Of a stretch of DNA of 64,000 bases, positions 55,538 to 62,659 are shown piece after piece (the stretch's first letter is position 1; the number at the start of each line of letters is the position of its first letter). The position numbers and the translations under genes are program-made. The notes beneath the pieces were generated by a model, which worked only from the letters and a program-made list of their open reading frames with translations, ran no database searches and was not told where the DNA came from. Location of the stretch: positions 124,001 through 188,000 of the forward strand of contig JAHDGU010000010.1 in NCBI GenBank assembly GCA_020627535.1. The letters run 5' to 3'. This DNA is from Saprospiraceae bacterium. GTDB lineage: Bacteria > Bacteroidota > Bacteroidia > Chitinophagales > Saprospiraceae.

Positions 55538-55569
55538 CAAAGGTGAAAAATATCTGGCTAGAAGCCAAA
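55538..55569 (-). promoter_or_regulatory. Bacteroidota-type promoter of the two-gene operon
   Basis: On the minus strand TTTG (55569-55566) is followed after 20 bases by CACCTTTG (55545-55538), close to the consensus TTTG-N19-TAnnTTTG. It leads to ATG 55512 with a leader of about 20 bases. The -33 part lies inside the last codons of the sigma factor gene. Confidence 0.55.
55546..55567 (-). terminator. Short terminator at the end of the sigma factor gene
   Basis: Minus-strand stem TGGCT/AGCCA (55567-55563 with 55559-55555) has a three-base loop and is followed by GATATTTTT. It overlaps the stop codon and the promoter of the next operon. The stem is short. Confidence 0.4.
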
Positions 55570-56424
55570 TGACCTCCTGGAATTGCGAACCATCGTCTTG
55601 CGCAGACGGCGAAGAGCTCTCTCTTTGATCTGTCGCACGCGCTCTCTGGTCAGACCATAAAGGTCCCCGATCTCCTCAAGATTGAGCGCCTGAGACCCAT
55701 TGAGACCGAAGTATGACTTGAGCACTTCCACTTCTCGTGGGGAGAGATGTGCTAAGCCCAGTTTGATTTCGTCCTGCAGCGACTCTTCCATGAGCTTGCT
55801 ATCGGGCGGAATCTCATCGACTTGCTGAAAGAGATCGATCATCACCGCATCTCCGTCATCATTGCTCACTGGTGCGTCAAAGCTCTTGTGTCTGGTCGTA
55901 CGATGCAGTAAGCTTCGCACTGCATCCTCCGTGATATCTAAGATCTCCGCAAGCTCACCGACAGATGGCTCTCTCTCAAACTCCTGCATGAAGGAAACAC
56001 GCGTTTCTTTGAGCTTTTTGTATGAGATAGATTTATTCATCGGCATGCGGACGATGCGGCTGTACTCCACGATCGCCTGGAGGATACTCTGTCGGATCCA
56101 CCATACCGCATAGGAGATAAACTTAAAGCCCTTGGTCTCATCGAATCGTCGAGCAGCTTTCATGAGACCGACATTGCCTTCGTTGATGAGGTCGCTGAGG
56201 CTGAGACCATTATTTTGATATTGCTTGGCGACAGAGACGACGAATCTTAAGTTGGCTTGGATCAATCGATCCATGGCTTCTTGGTCTCCTTCTCTGATAC
56301 GCGAAGCTAGCTCCGCCTCCTCTGATTCGGCCAGCAGTTCGATCTTGCTGATATCATTGAGGTACTTATCGAGGGCAAGGTCCTCTCGAGTCGTAATCCT
56401 GTTTGTGATCTTCAGCTGGCGCAT
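55558..56424 (-). CDS. rpoD: Primary sigma factor RpoD/SigA (short Bacteroidota form)
   Basis: A 288-residue housekeeping sigma factor. Region 1.2 is ALDKYLNDISKIELLA. Region 2 has QANLRFVVSVAKQYQ, LSLSDLINEGNVGLMKAARRFD and the -10-reading KGFKFISYAVWWIRQSI. Region 3 contains RMPMNKSISYKKL, and region 4 ends SQALNLEEIGDLYGLTRERVRQIK, the -35-reading helix-turn-helix. Bacteroidota RpoD is about 287 residues and lacks the long region 1.1, as here. The unusual promoter boxes of the window (TAnnTTTG) are the type recognised by this sigma factor. A 15-base inverted repeat lies just upstream of the start. The neighbouring genes are not part of an obvious macromolecular-synthesis operon. Confidence 0.97.
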   Translation of the reverse strand: MRQLKITNRITTREDLALDKYLNDISKIELLAESEEAELASRIREGDQEAMDRLIQANLRFVVSVAKQYQNNGLSLSDLINEGNVGLMKAARRFDETKGFKFISYAVWWIRQSILQAIVEYSRIVRMPMNKSISYKKLKETRVSFMQEFEREPSVGELAEILDITEDAVRSLLHRTTRHKSFDAPVSNDDGDAVMIDLFQQVDEIPPDSKLMEESLQDEIKLGLAHLSPREVEVLKSYFGLNGSQALNLEEIGDLYGLTRERVRQIKERALRRLRKTMVRNSRRSFGF

Positions 56425-56437
56425 AGGTAAATCAGTT

Positions 56438-56452
56438 CGTACTTAAAGTACG
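56438..56452. promoter_or_regulatory. Inverted repeat upstream of rpoD
   Basis: CGTACTT-A-AAGTACG is a perfect 7+1+7 repeat 13 bases before the rpoD start. It could be an operator or a hairpin in the leader. Confidence 0.35.
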
Positions 56453-56526
56453 TCTTTTGAGGGCAAATAGTTTCTGCTCATGATGTGAAGAACTGGTAAA
56501 ATCTACCAAATTCTGCTAGAATACGA

Positions 56527-57051
56527 TCAATGATTGCGCTTTTGTGCCAGATATTCGCTCTTGAGCAGTCCAAAGCGATGCTCGTCCCAGCGACCATCTT
56601 TCTTACAGGAGTGCTTTCTCAATGTGCCTTCATGCACAAAGCCATTTTTCTCCAGGATACGCATCGACCCTGGATTATACTCCAAGACACAGGCATAGAT
56701 ACGCTCTATACCTTTTTGGCGGAAGCCCAGATCACATATCATTGATACTGCCTCTGTCGCTATCCCCTGCCTCCAGTAAGGCTCACCGATCCAGTAGCCG
56801 AGCTCCAGCGTGTGCTCATGATCGACTCCTTGACGATGCAATCCTGCGCAGCCAACGAGAGTGCCTTCGCGATCTATGGCTCGTACGAGACTGTCCGTCC
56901 CCTTCGTATGTAGAGAGATAAACTCCTCAGCATCCTTCATCAAGTACGGATGAGGCATGAGGCTGCGCACATTGTTCCAAATATTGATATTGTCCAGGAG
57001 CTCGACGAGCCTAGGAGCATCACTCTCCTGGAGTTGCCTCAATTGTATCAT
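56527..57051 (-). CDS. GNAT acetyltransferase, RimJ/RimL-like
   Basis: A 174-residue N-acetyltransferase of the RimJ/RimL (Acetyltransf_3) class, acetylating an amino group with acetyl-CoA. The start IQLRQLQESDAPRLVELL, the core ELGYWIGEPYWRQGIATEAV with its acetyl-CoA pyrophosphate loop (YWRQGIATEA), and RIYACVLEYNPGSMRILEKNGF are diagnostic. The KDGRWDEHRFGLLKSEY ending is usual. The substrate is unknown; relatives modify ribosomal proteins, spermidine or small amines. It overlaps the upstream second GNAT gene by four bases, so both come from one transcript. Confidence 0.93.
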   Translation of the reverse strand: MIQLRQLQESDAPRLVELLDNINIWNNVRSLMPHPYLMKDAEEFISLHTKGTDSLVRAIDREGTLVGCAGLHRQGVDHEHTLELGYWIGEPYWRQGIATEAVSMICDLGFRQKGIERIYACVLEYNPGSMRILEKNGFVHEGTLRKHSCKKDGRWDEHRFGLLKSEYLAQKRNH

Positions 57052-57503
57052 CGCTCGAGCTGCTTTTGGAAGCAGAGACTGTTTTCCACTCCTTTGTATT
57101 GACCGTAGTTTTCTACCTGTACATAGCCCTGAGATTGATAGAGTCCTATGGCCTCGGGCTGCATTTTACCGGTCTCTAGGATCGTCCTCTTCGCTCCAAG
57201 CTCAGCGGCCCATCGCTCTAGCTCCATGAGCATCTGCTTGGCCATCCCTCGACCTCTGAAGTCTTTATGGACATACATGCGCTTGATCTCGTAAGTCTCG
57301 TCATCGTAGGCCTTGATGGCAGCGCAGCCCACTGCACGATCGATGGCATAGACGACGACCCTGTACTTGATGTCCTCGATGCCATTGAACTGATGATAAA
57401 ACTCGTGCTCATCTCCATCACGGATAGCTAGGTCAGCATCTAGTGCCGAGACCAGTTCTGGAAAATCACAATTGCACCGATCTACTCTGATGATACTGGG
57501 CAT
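57048..57503 (-). CDS. GNAT acetyltransferase
   Basis: A 151-residue single-domain GNAT. The core has GCAAIKAYDDETYEIKRMYV and the acetyl-CoA loop DFRGRGMAKQMLMELERWA, then GAKRTILETGKMQPEAIGLY. The substrate is unknown. A perfect -7 box (57508-57515) lies five bases before ATG, so the message is probably leaderless or nearly so. It overlaps the RimJ-like gene downstream by four bases. There is no relation in sequence to that neighbour beyond the fold. Confidence 0.92.
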   Translation of the reverse strand: MPSIIRVDRCNCDFPELVSALDADLAIRDGDEHEFYHQFNGIEDIKYRVVVYAIDRAVGCAAIKAYDDETYEIKRMYVHKDFRGRGMAKQMLMELERWAAELGAKRTILETGKMQPEAIGLYQSQGYVQVENYGQYKGVENSLCFQKQLER

Positions 57504-57507
57504 GTGT

Positions 57508-57515
57508 CAAATATA
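57508..57515 (-). promoter_or_regulatory. -7 box of the two GNAT genes
   Basis: Minus-strand TATATTTG is a full match to TAnnTTTG, four bases from the ATG. Transcription would start at or close to the start codon. No TTTG at 19-21 bases upstream. Confidence 0.42.
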
Positions 57516-57587
57516 GTATTGCGAAGACACCCCTGCACTGGCCCATCAAGGAAAAACTCAGACATCTCCGGAGCTATCGAGCTTGAA

Positions 57588-58460
57588 TCAAAATTCTCCA
57601 GCTGCTGATTGTCTTTTACCAAACTCCGAAGGGGTGAGACCGATTTTAGCTCTAAACTGCCTATTGAATGAAGTCTGACTTGTAAATCCACATCTGTGGG
57701 CTAGATCTGAAATACTGTGAACAGATCCAAGTGATAATTCGCGCTGCGCTTTTTGTATGCGGAGCTGAGAGATATACTGGAATGGGGTCTGTCCTGATTG
57801 CTCCTTGAAAAAACGACAGAAGGCAGCTGGATTCATAATTGCCTTGTCCGCTAGCTCCGACAACTTAAGGGGCTCTGTAAATTGCTCATGCATAAAAGCA
57901 AGGACTTGAGTCATGCGATTTTCTATACCTGCCGTCTTAGAAAACTGGTACGCACTGGAGCACAAGATGGTCTTGTCCTTTACAAGTGAGAGCATACTTA
58001 TCAGCTGCAAGAATGCCAAGTGCTGATCTGTCCTTTGGCAGCGCAAGAGTAAATCCATTTGCTTTTCAATTGCAGCATTGGCTCGAAAAGAAATACCTCG
58101 TTGAGCATCTGAAATTAATTTTTGGAGCTTTGACCAAATTGGCAGATTGAGCCAAGAGGTCCGCCATAGCCTAGGATCTATGTGAACCACTACGACCTCC
58201 ATCAATTGACTGCTCTCATTCCACTCATCACTACTGATCCAAGTGTGTGGAAGGTTGGAGCCGAGAAATACGAGATCACCAGAATCAAAATAATCCGTTT
58301 GATCTCCTACCCAGCGACGACCTTGTCCATGCCTCACATAGCACAGCTCATAGGCGGCATGATAGTGCCAATGCACATCAAAGCGATCCGACTTCACGGT
58401 GAAGACATTGATCCAATCCTGCCCTACTTGAGCTTCTAGATGTTGACGGCTGAGTTTCAT
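57588..58460 (-). CDS. AraC-family regulator with cupin sensor domain
   Basis: A 290-residue transcription factor. Residues 1-120 form a cupin-like sugar-binding domain (VHWHYHAAYELCYVRHGQGR, DLVFLGSNLPHTW). Residues 185-285 hold the two helix-turn-helix motifs (LSELADKAIMNPAAFCRFFK and DLAHRCGFTSQTSFNRQFR). ATG 58460 is chosen; ATG 58484 would add eight residues. It is divergent from the sugar ABC transporter genes across a 137-base region containing a perfect inverted repeat, so it is the likely regulator of that operon, responding to an imported alpha-glucoside. It shares no operon with the GNAT genes behind it. Confidence 0.92.
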   Translation of the reverse strand: MKLSRQHLEAQVGQDWINVFTVKSDRFDVHWHYHAAYELCYVRHGQGRRWVGDQTDYFDSGDLVFLGSNLPHTWISSDEWNESSQLMEVVVVHIDPRLWRTSWLNLPIWSKLQKLISDAQRGISFRANAAIEKQMDLLLRCQRTDQHLAFLQLISMLSLVKDKTILCSSAYQFSKTAGIENRMTQVLAFMHEQFTEPLKLSELADKAIMNPAAFCRFFKEQSGQTPFQYISQLRIQKAQRELSLGSVHSISDLAHRCGFTSQTSFNRQFRAKIGLTPSEFGKRQSAAGEF

Positions 58461-58507
58461 CGTTTCATTTGCATGAAAATGCACATCTCAACACAATGAT
58501 GCAAATA

Positions 58508-58527
58508 TTTGACCAAGTTCTGTCAAA
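58508..58527. promoter_or_regulatory. Candidate operator between AraC regulator and sugar ABC genes
   Basis: TTTGAC and GTCAAA form a perfect 6-bp inverted repeat with an eight-base spacer, in the middle of the divergent region. A second short repeat TGCAT-N4-ATGCA lies at 58470-58483. A TAAGTTTA box (58558-58565) precedes the binding-protein gene. The operator role is inferred. Confidence 0.38.
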
Positions 58528-58597
58528 ATTCCTCTAGCAAGACATGGCAATCCTCGCTAAGTTTAAGGCTCTCTATCCTTAGAAACCAGAGACCACT

Positions 58598-59824
58598 GTG
58601 AGAGCACTAGTCATTCTATGCACGATTTGCTTTGTCATCCAAGCCTGCCAACAAGGTGATGAAAAGCCCATGCGACTCAGCTCATGGGTGTCGAGTCCTA
58701 GTGAGACTGCTGTGTATAGAGAGGTACTTGATGGCTTCCGCCAAAAATATCCTGAGCAGGAGTTTGAGTACGAACCCATACCGGGCAACTATCCAGAAAA
58801 AATACAACTCATGCTGGGAACGCGGACTGCACCAGATCTTTTCTACCTGAAAGGATTCACTGCGCCTGCGTACATGGACTATGATGTGCTTGAGCCTCTC
58901 GATCCGTTTATGTCTGAGACAGAGGATTTTGATGTCGATGATTTTTTTCCATTCAGCATTGAAGCCTTTCGGCAAAATGGCCAGCAGTATGGAATCCCCA
59001 AGGATTTCAATCCTTATGTGATGTTCTACAACAAGGAGATGTTCCGTGAAGCCGGCATTGACAGTTTGCCCACTGACTGGCTGAGCTTTGTACAAGCGTG
59101 TGAAAGGCTCACCATAGACAAGGATGAAGATGGAAAGACGGATCAGTACGGTTTTATCGTGGAGCCGAGTGTGGAGATGGTCATGCCATTTGTCTATCAG
59201 AATGGTGGCAATTTCCAGAATCCAGATGGCAGTCTTGGCATTGCGGATGAGCCATTTATCGAGGCACTAGAGTTTTACCACGGTCTTTACACGAGTGGTG
59301 TTGCTACGATGGCACAAGACCAAGGGGCACAATGGAATGGCGATGCCTTTGGCAGAGAAAAATGTGCCATGGCAATCTCAGGTGGCTGGCTCATTCCATT
59401 TTTGGCAGATCAATTTCCCGAACTTGACTATGGCATTTTCCCATTGCCAAGGGGAAAGGAACAAAGCACTGTAGCTTTTACAGTAGCCTATTCTATCCCA
59501 AAAGCTTCAGAGCACAAAAAAGACGCTTGGCAACTCCTTGACTATCTTGTCGGAGAAGAAGGGATGTCACAGTGGACCTCTAGTGGAGTTGCCATGCCTA
59601 CGAGAAGATCAGTGGCCGAGAAAAATGGATTTTATGAGCACCCCGTGTTCAAGGTATTCATGGAGAGCGCGGAGTTCGCCCGCCCATTTCAGGTAGAATA
59701 TAGTGAGCGCGGATATGAAGAATTGGTCGTCGCATTTCAGGCCGTGTTCTTTGCAGACAAGGCTCCTCGAGATGCCCTCACAGACATCAAAGGTCAAATC
59801 GAAAAATACAAGCTGGTCAGATAG
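58598..59824 (+). CDS. Sugar ABC transporter substrate-binding lipoprotein
   Basis: A 408-residue family 1 extracellular solute-binding protein (MalE/UgpB-like). It starts at GTG 58598; the lipoprotein signal RALVILCTICFVIQAC gives Cys at about residue 17. The fold starts LSSWVSSPSETAVYREVLDG and has FKQ-like FEYEPIPGNYPEKIQLML, PDLFYLKGF, and YGIPKDFNPYVMFYNKEMF. AFTVAYSIPKASEHKKDAWQL is the second-lobe hallmark. Sugar type (maltose, trehalose or other alpha-glucoside) is inferred from the GH65 gene downstream. The stop TAG shares its G with the GTG start of the first permease. Such ABC importers are less usual in Bacteroidota than SusCD pairs. Confidence 0.93.
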   Translation: MRALVILCTICFVIQACQQGDEKPMRLSSWVSSPSETAVYREVLDGFRQKYPEQEFEYEPIPGNYPEKIQLMLGTRTAPDLFYLKGFTAPAYMDYDVLEPLDPFMSETEDFDVDDFFPFSIEAFRQNGQQYGIPKDFNPYVMFYNKEMFREAGIDSLPTDWLSFVQACERLTIDKDEDGKTDQYGFIVEPSVEMVMPFVYQNGGNFQNPDGSLGIADEPFIEALEFYHGLYTSGVATMAQDQGAQWNGDAFGREKCAMAISGGWLIPFLADQFPELDYGIFPLPRGKEQSTVAFTVAYSIPKASEHKKDAWQLLDYLVGEEGMSQWTSSGVAMPTRRSVAEKNGFYEHPVFKVFMESAEFARPFQVEYSERGYEELVVAFQAVFFADKAPRDALTDIKGQIEKYKLVR

Positions 59825-60711
59825 TGAAAGCCAAGAAGATATCAGCGAGCAAAAAACAACAAACCAAGACTGCCTACAGTTTCTTGGCCTTTCCGCTCTT
59901 GGTTTTTTCTGTCTTCACGATATTTCCGATGCTCTTTGCATTCGTGATTAGCTTCTATGATTGGAATCTTTTGATACCAGACAAGCCTTTCGTCGGTTTG
60001 GCAAACTATGTAGAGCTGGCTCACGATCCAGTTTTCTTGAAGGCCATAAAGAATACGACAGTCTATACACTGGGTGTCGTTCCTACCCAGACATTTCTCG
60101 CTTTATTTCTCGCCTTCATCATGAATCAGAAGATTCGGGGTCGAGCATTTTTTCGCTTGGCTTTTTATACACCTGCCATTACAAGCTCGGTAGTCACTTC
60201 CATCATCTTTGTGTGGATCTACAGCGGTCCTGGCTTGCTCAATTATCTCTTATCCTTGATCGGAGTCGAGGGCGATGACTGGCTCTTCAATCCCAAGACG
60301 GCATTATTTGCCATTATGATACTCAATATCTGGACGACATCTGGATACTTTATGATATCATTTCTTGCCGGTCTGCAATCCATACCACAGTCGCTATACG
60401 AAGCCGCTAAGATTGATGGAGCCAATCAGTGGCAGCAGTTTTGGCGAGTGACAGTGCCTATGGTGAGGCCTATCACCTTTTTTGTCATTGTTTTAGGATT
60501 GATTGGATGCTTCCAAGTATTTGATCAGATCTATGTCATGTCCTCAGGTGGGCCGGTCAATAGTACGACGACAATGTCCTACTTCACGTACCAAAGCTCC
60601 TTCAAGTATTTTCGCCTAGGTTACGGCGCAGCATCAGCCATCGTATTGGCAGCAATCATATTCGTGGCCACCTGGCTACAAAAAAAATATTTCCCATCCG
60701 AGGTCAACTAG
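59824..60711 (+). CDS. Sugar ABC transporter permease, MalF/UgpA-like
   Basis: A 295-residue inner-membrane permease with six helices (for example AFPLLVFSVFTIFPMLFAFV-like LVFSVFTIFPMLFAFVISF, and VLGLIGCFQVFDQIYVMS). The EAA loop for docking of the ATPase is EAAKIDGANQWQQFWRV. The start is GTG 59824, overlapping the binding-protein stop by one base, so translation is coupled. It forms the heterodimeric channel with the following gene. Confidence 0.95.
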   Translation: MKAKKISASKKQQTKTAYSFLAFPLLVFSVFTIFPMLFAFVISFYDWNLLIPDKPFVGLANYVELAHDPVFLKAIKNTTVYTLGVVPTQTFLALFLAFIMNQKIRGRAFFRLAFYTPAITSSVVTSIIFVWIYSGPGLLNYLLSLIGVEGDDWLFNPKTALFAIMILNIWTTSGYFMISFLAGLQSIPQSLYEAAKIDGANQWQQFWRVTVPMVRPITFFVIVLGLIGCFQVFDQIYVMSSGGPVNSTTTMSYFTYQSSFKYFRLGYGAASAIVLAAIIFVATWLQKKYFPSEVN

Positions 60712-60712
60712 T

Positions 60713-61537
60713 ATGAGAAGGCTCAAAATACAGAAGCTGTTTTTTTACCTCATCCTCTTTGGGATGACGATCATTTACTTGGGTCCTTTTCTCTTCTCTG
60801 TTTCGATCTCATTCAATGCAGATAAGGATGTTTTGACCTGGCCCATCAAGTTGATACCGGAAGAGTGGACCCTAGCCCACTATCAATCTGTCTGGAGAGA
60901 TCTTCCTTTTGGTCAGTGGCTCGTGAATAGTGTTTTGATTACATCAATCCAAACAGTGAGTAATGTTTTCTTCAGCGCGCTGGCAGGATTCGCTTTTGCT
61001 AGATTGAGGTTTCCTGGAAAGAATATCATATTCAGTATGCTTCTCGCGAGTCTCATGATTCCTGGCATCATTCTACTCGTACCCAAGTTTATCGTACTCA
61101 ATGAATTCCGCTTGATCAATACTTATGGCGGATTGATCTTGCCCGGTCTAGTGAGTGTCGTGAATATTTTTCTCATGAAGCAATTCTTCGAAACCATACC
61201 AAAAGACTTAGAAGAGGCAGCTTTGATAGACGGCTGCTCCTATTTTCGGATATTCTGGCAGATATTCCTACCCGTTTCCAAACCAGCGCTCGCTGCCGTG
61301 GCCATCTATACATTCCAGGGTAGCTGGAATGAGTTTATGTGGCCAGTCATAGTCTCCGTGACCAATGACATGTTTACACTACCCGTAGGCATGGCATTCT
61401 TAAAAAATGAATTTTCAGTGCAGTGGCCCTTGCTCATGGCCGGAACGATTCTGATCTCATTACCGACAATCGCAATATTTCTGATATTTCAAAGATATTT
61501 TGTCCAAGGGGTGGCATCCGCTGGACTCAAAGAATAA
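60713..61537 (+). CDS. Sugar ABC transporter permease, MalG/UgpE-like
   Basis: A 274-residue permease with six helices, the second of the pair. The EAA loop is EEAALIDGCSYFRIFWQI, and the GSWNEFMWPVIV segment near the C-terminus is typical of MalG-like subunits. One base separates it from the MalF-like gene. The sugar is shared with the binding protein. Confidence 0.95.
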   Translation: MRRLKIQKLFFYLILFGMTIIYLGPFLFSVSISFNADKDVLTWPIKLIPEEWTLAHYQSVWRDLPFGQWLVNSVLITSIQTVSNVFFSALAGFAFARLRFPGKNIIFSMLLASLMIPGIILLVPKFIVLNEFRLINTYGGLILPGLVSVVNIFLMKQFFETIPKDLEEAALIDGCSYFRIFWQIFLPVSKPALAAVAIYTFQGSWNEFMWPVIVSVTNDMFTLPVGMAFLKNEFSVQWPLLMAGTILISLPTIAIFLIFQRYFVQGVASAGLKE

Positions 61538-61543
61538 TCATCC

Positions 61544-62659
61544 ATGGCTGACGTACTACTAAAAAATATTCAGAAGAGATATGACAAAGATGTACTTGCC
61601 GTCAAAGGTGCAAGCGTAGAAATAAAAGACAAGGAGTTTGTAGTACTTGTAGGACCTTCGGGCTGTGGCAAGTCTACCCTCTTGCGTATGATTGCCGGAC
61701 TCGAAGAAATCACGGCAGGTGAGCTCTACATTGATGATCAGCTTGTCAATGACCTCTCTCCTAAGGATCGAGATATCGCCATGGTATTCCAGAACTACGC
61801 CCTCTACCCACACATGACAGTCTACGAGAACATGGCATTTGGCCTGAAGCTCCGGAAATACAAGAAATCAGACATCAAACAGCGTGTACAAGAAGCGGCA
61901 GACATCCTAGGACTCCGAGAATATCTGGATCGCAAACCCAAGGCCATGTCAGGAGGGCAACGACAGAGAGTAGCGATAGGAAGAGCGCTGGTCAGGCAGC
62001 CCAAAGTATTTCTCTTTGATGAGCCCCTCTCCAATCTCGATGCCAAACTTCGAGTCCAAATGCGGATGGAGATCAAGAAGCTACATCAACGACTCCAAGC
62101 TACCATGATCTATGTCACACACGATCAGGTCGAGGCGATGACAATGGGTGATAAAATCGTCGTGCTCAAGGACGGTGAGATCCAGCAAGTAGATTCTCCT
62201 ATGAATCTCTATCACGAGCCAGAGAATAAATTCGTCGCAGGATTCATTGGCAGTCCCGCTAGCAATTTCTTGCACGGCAAAATCACACAAGACACTGAGC
62301 TCGCATTTCAATCAAAGCATTGCACGATTTCCATACCCACTGATACATCTATGGGAAAACGGCTCAATAATCATGTCAATGAGCGTGTGATCTTAGGATT
62401 CCGTCCTGAGTATCTCTATGACAAAGCACATGAGGCTGACAAGCGTCTGAGCATAGACCTAGTGGCCATCATCGATGTCATCGAGCCCATCGGGAGTGAG
62501 AGCTATGTTTACTTTCATTTTGCAGACATGCCAAGTGATAGCTTTTGCTTCCGCAGCAATTCTGACATCCACTATGTTCCTGGACAAAAACTTAAACTCG
62601 GAATCGATCTGAATCGTCTCAGATTTTTTGATGAAAAAACAGAAAGAAGAATCAAGTAA
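61544..62659 (+). CDS. Sugar ABC transporter ATPase, MalK/UgpC/MsmX-like
   Basis: A 371-residue ATPase driving the importer. The Walker A is GPSGCGKST, Q loop MVFQNYALYPHM, signature SGGQRQRVAIGRAL, Walker B VFLFDEPLSNLDA and H switch YVTHDQ. Residues about 240-371 form the OB/TOBE domain (FIGSPASNFLHG, ILGFRPEYLYD) that in MalK-type proteins binds regulators. Length and layout match UgpC/MsmX. The inclusion of an ATPase in the operon means the importer is self-sufficient. Six bases separate it from the permease, and the stop abuts the GH65 start. Confidence 0.96.
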   Translation: MADVLLKNIQKRYDKDVLAVKGASVEIKDKEFVVLVGPSGCGKSTLLRMIAGLEEITAGELYIDDQLVNDLSPKDRDIAMVFQNYALYPHMTVYENMAFGLKLRKYKKSDIKQRVQEAADILGLREYLDRKPKAMSGGQRQRVAIGRALVRQPKVFLFDEPLSNLDAKLRVQMRMEIKKLHQRLQATMIYVTHDQVEAMTMGDKIVVLKDGEIQQVDSPMNLYHEPENKFVAGFIGSPASNFLHGKITQDTELAFQSKHCTISIPTDTSMGKRLNNHVNERVILGFRPEYLYDKAHEADKRLSIDLVAIIDVIEPIGSESYVYFHFADMPSDSFCFRSNSDIHYVPGQKLKLGIDLNRLRFFDEKTERRIK

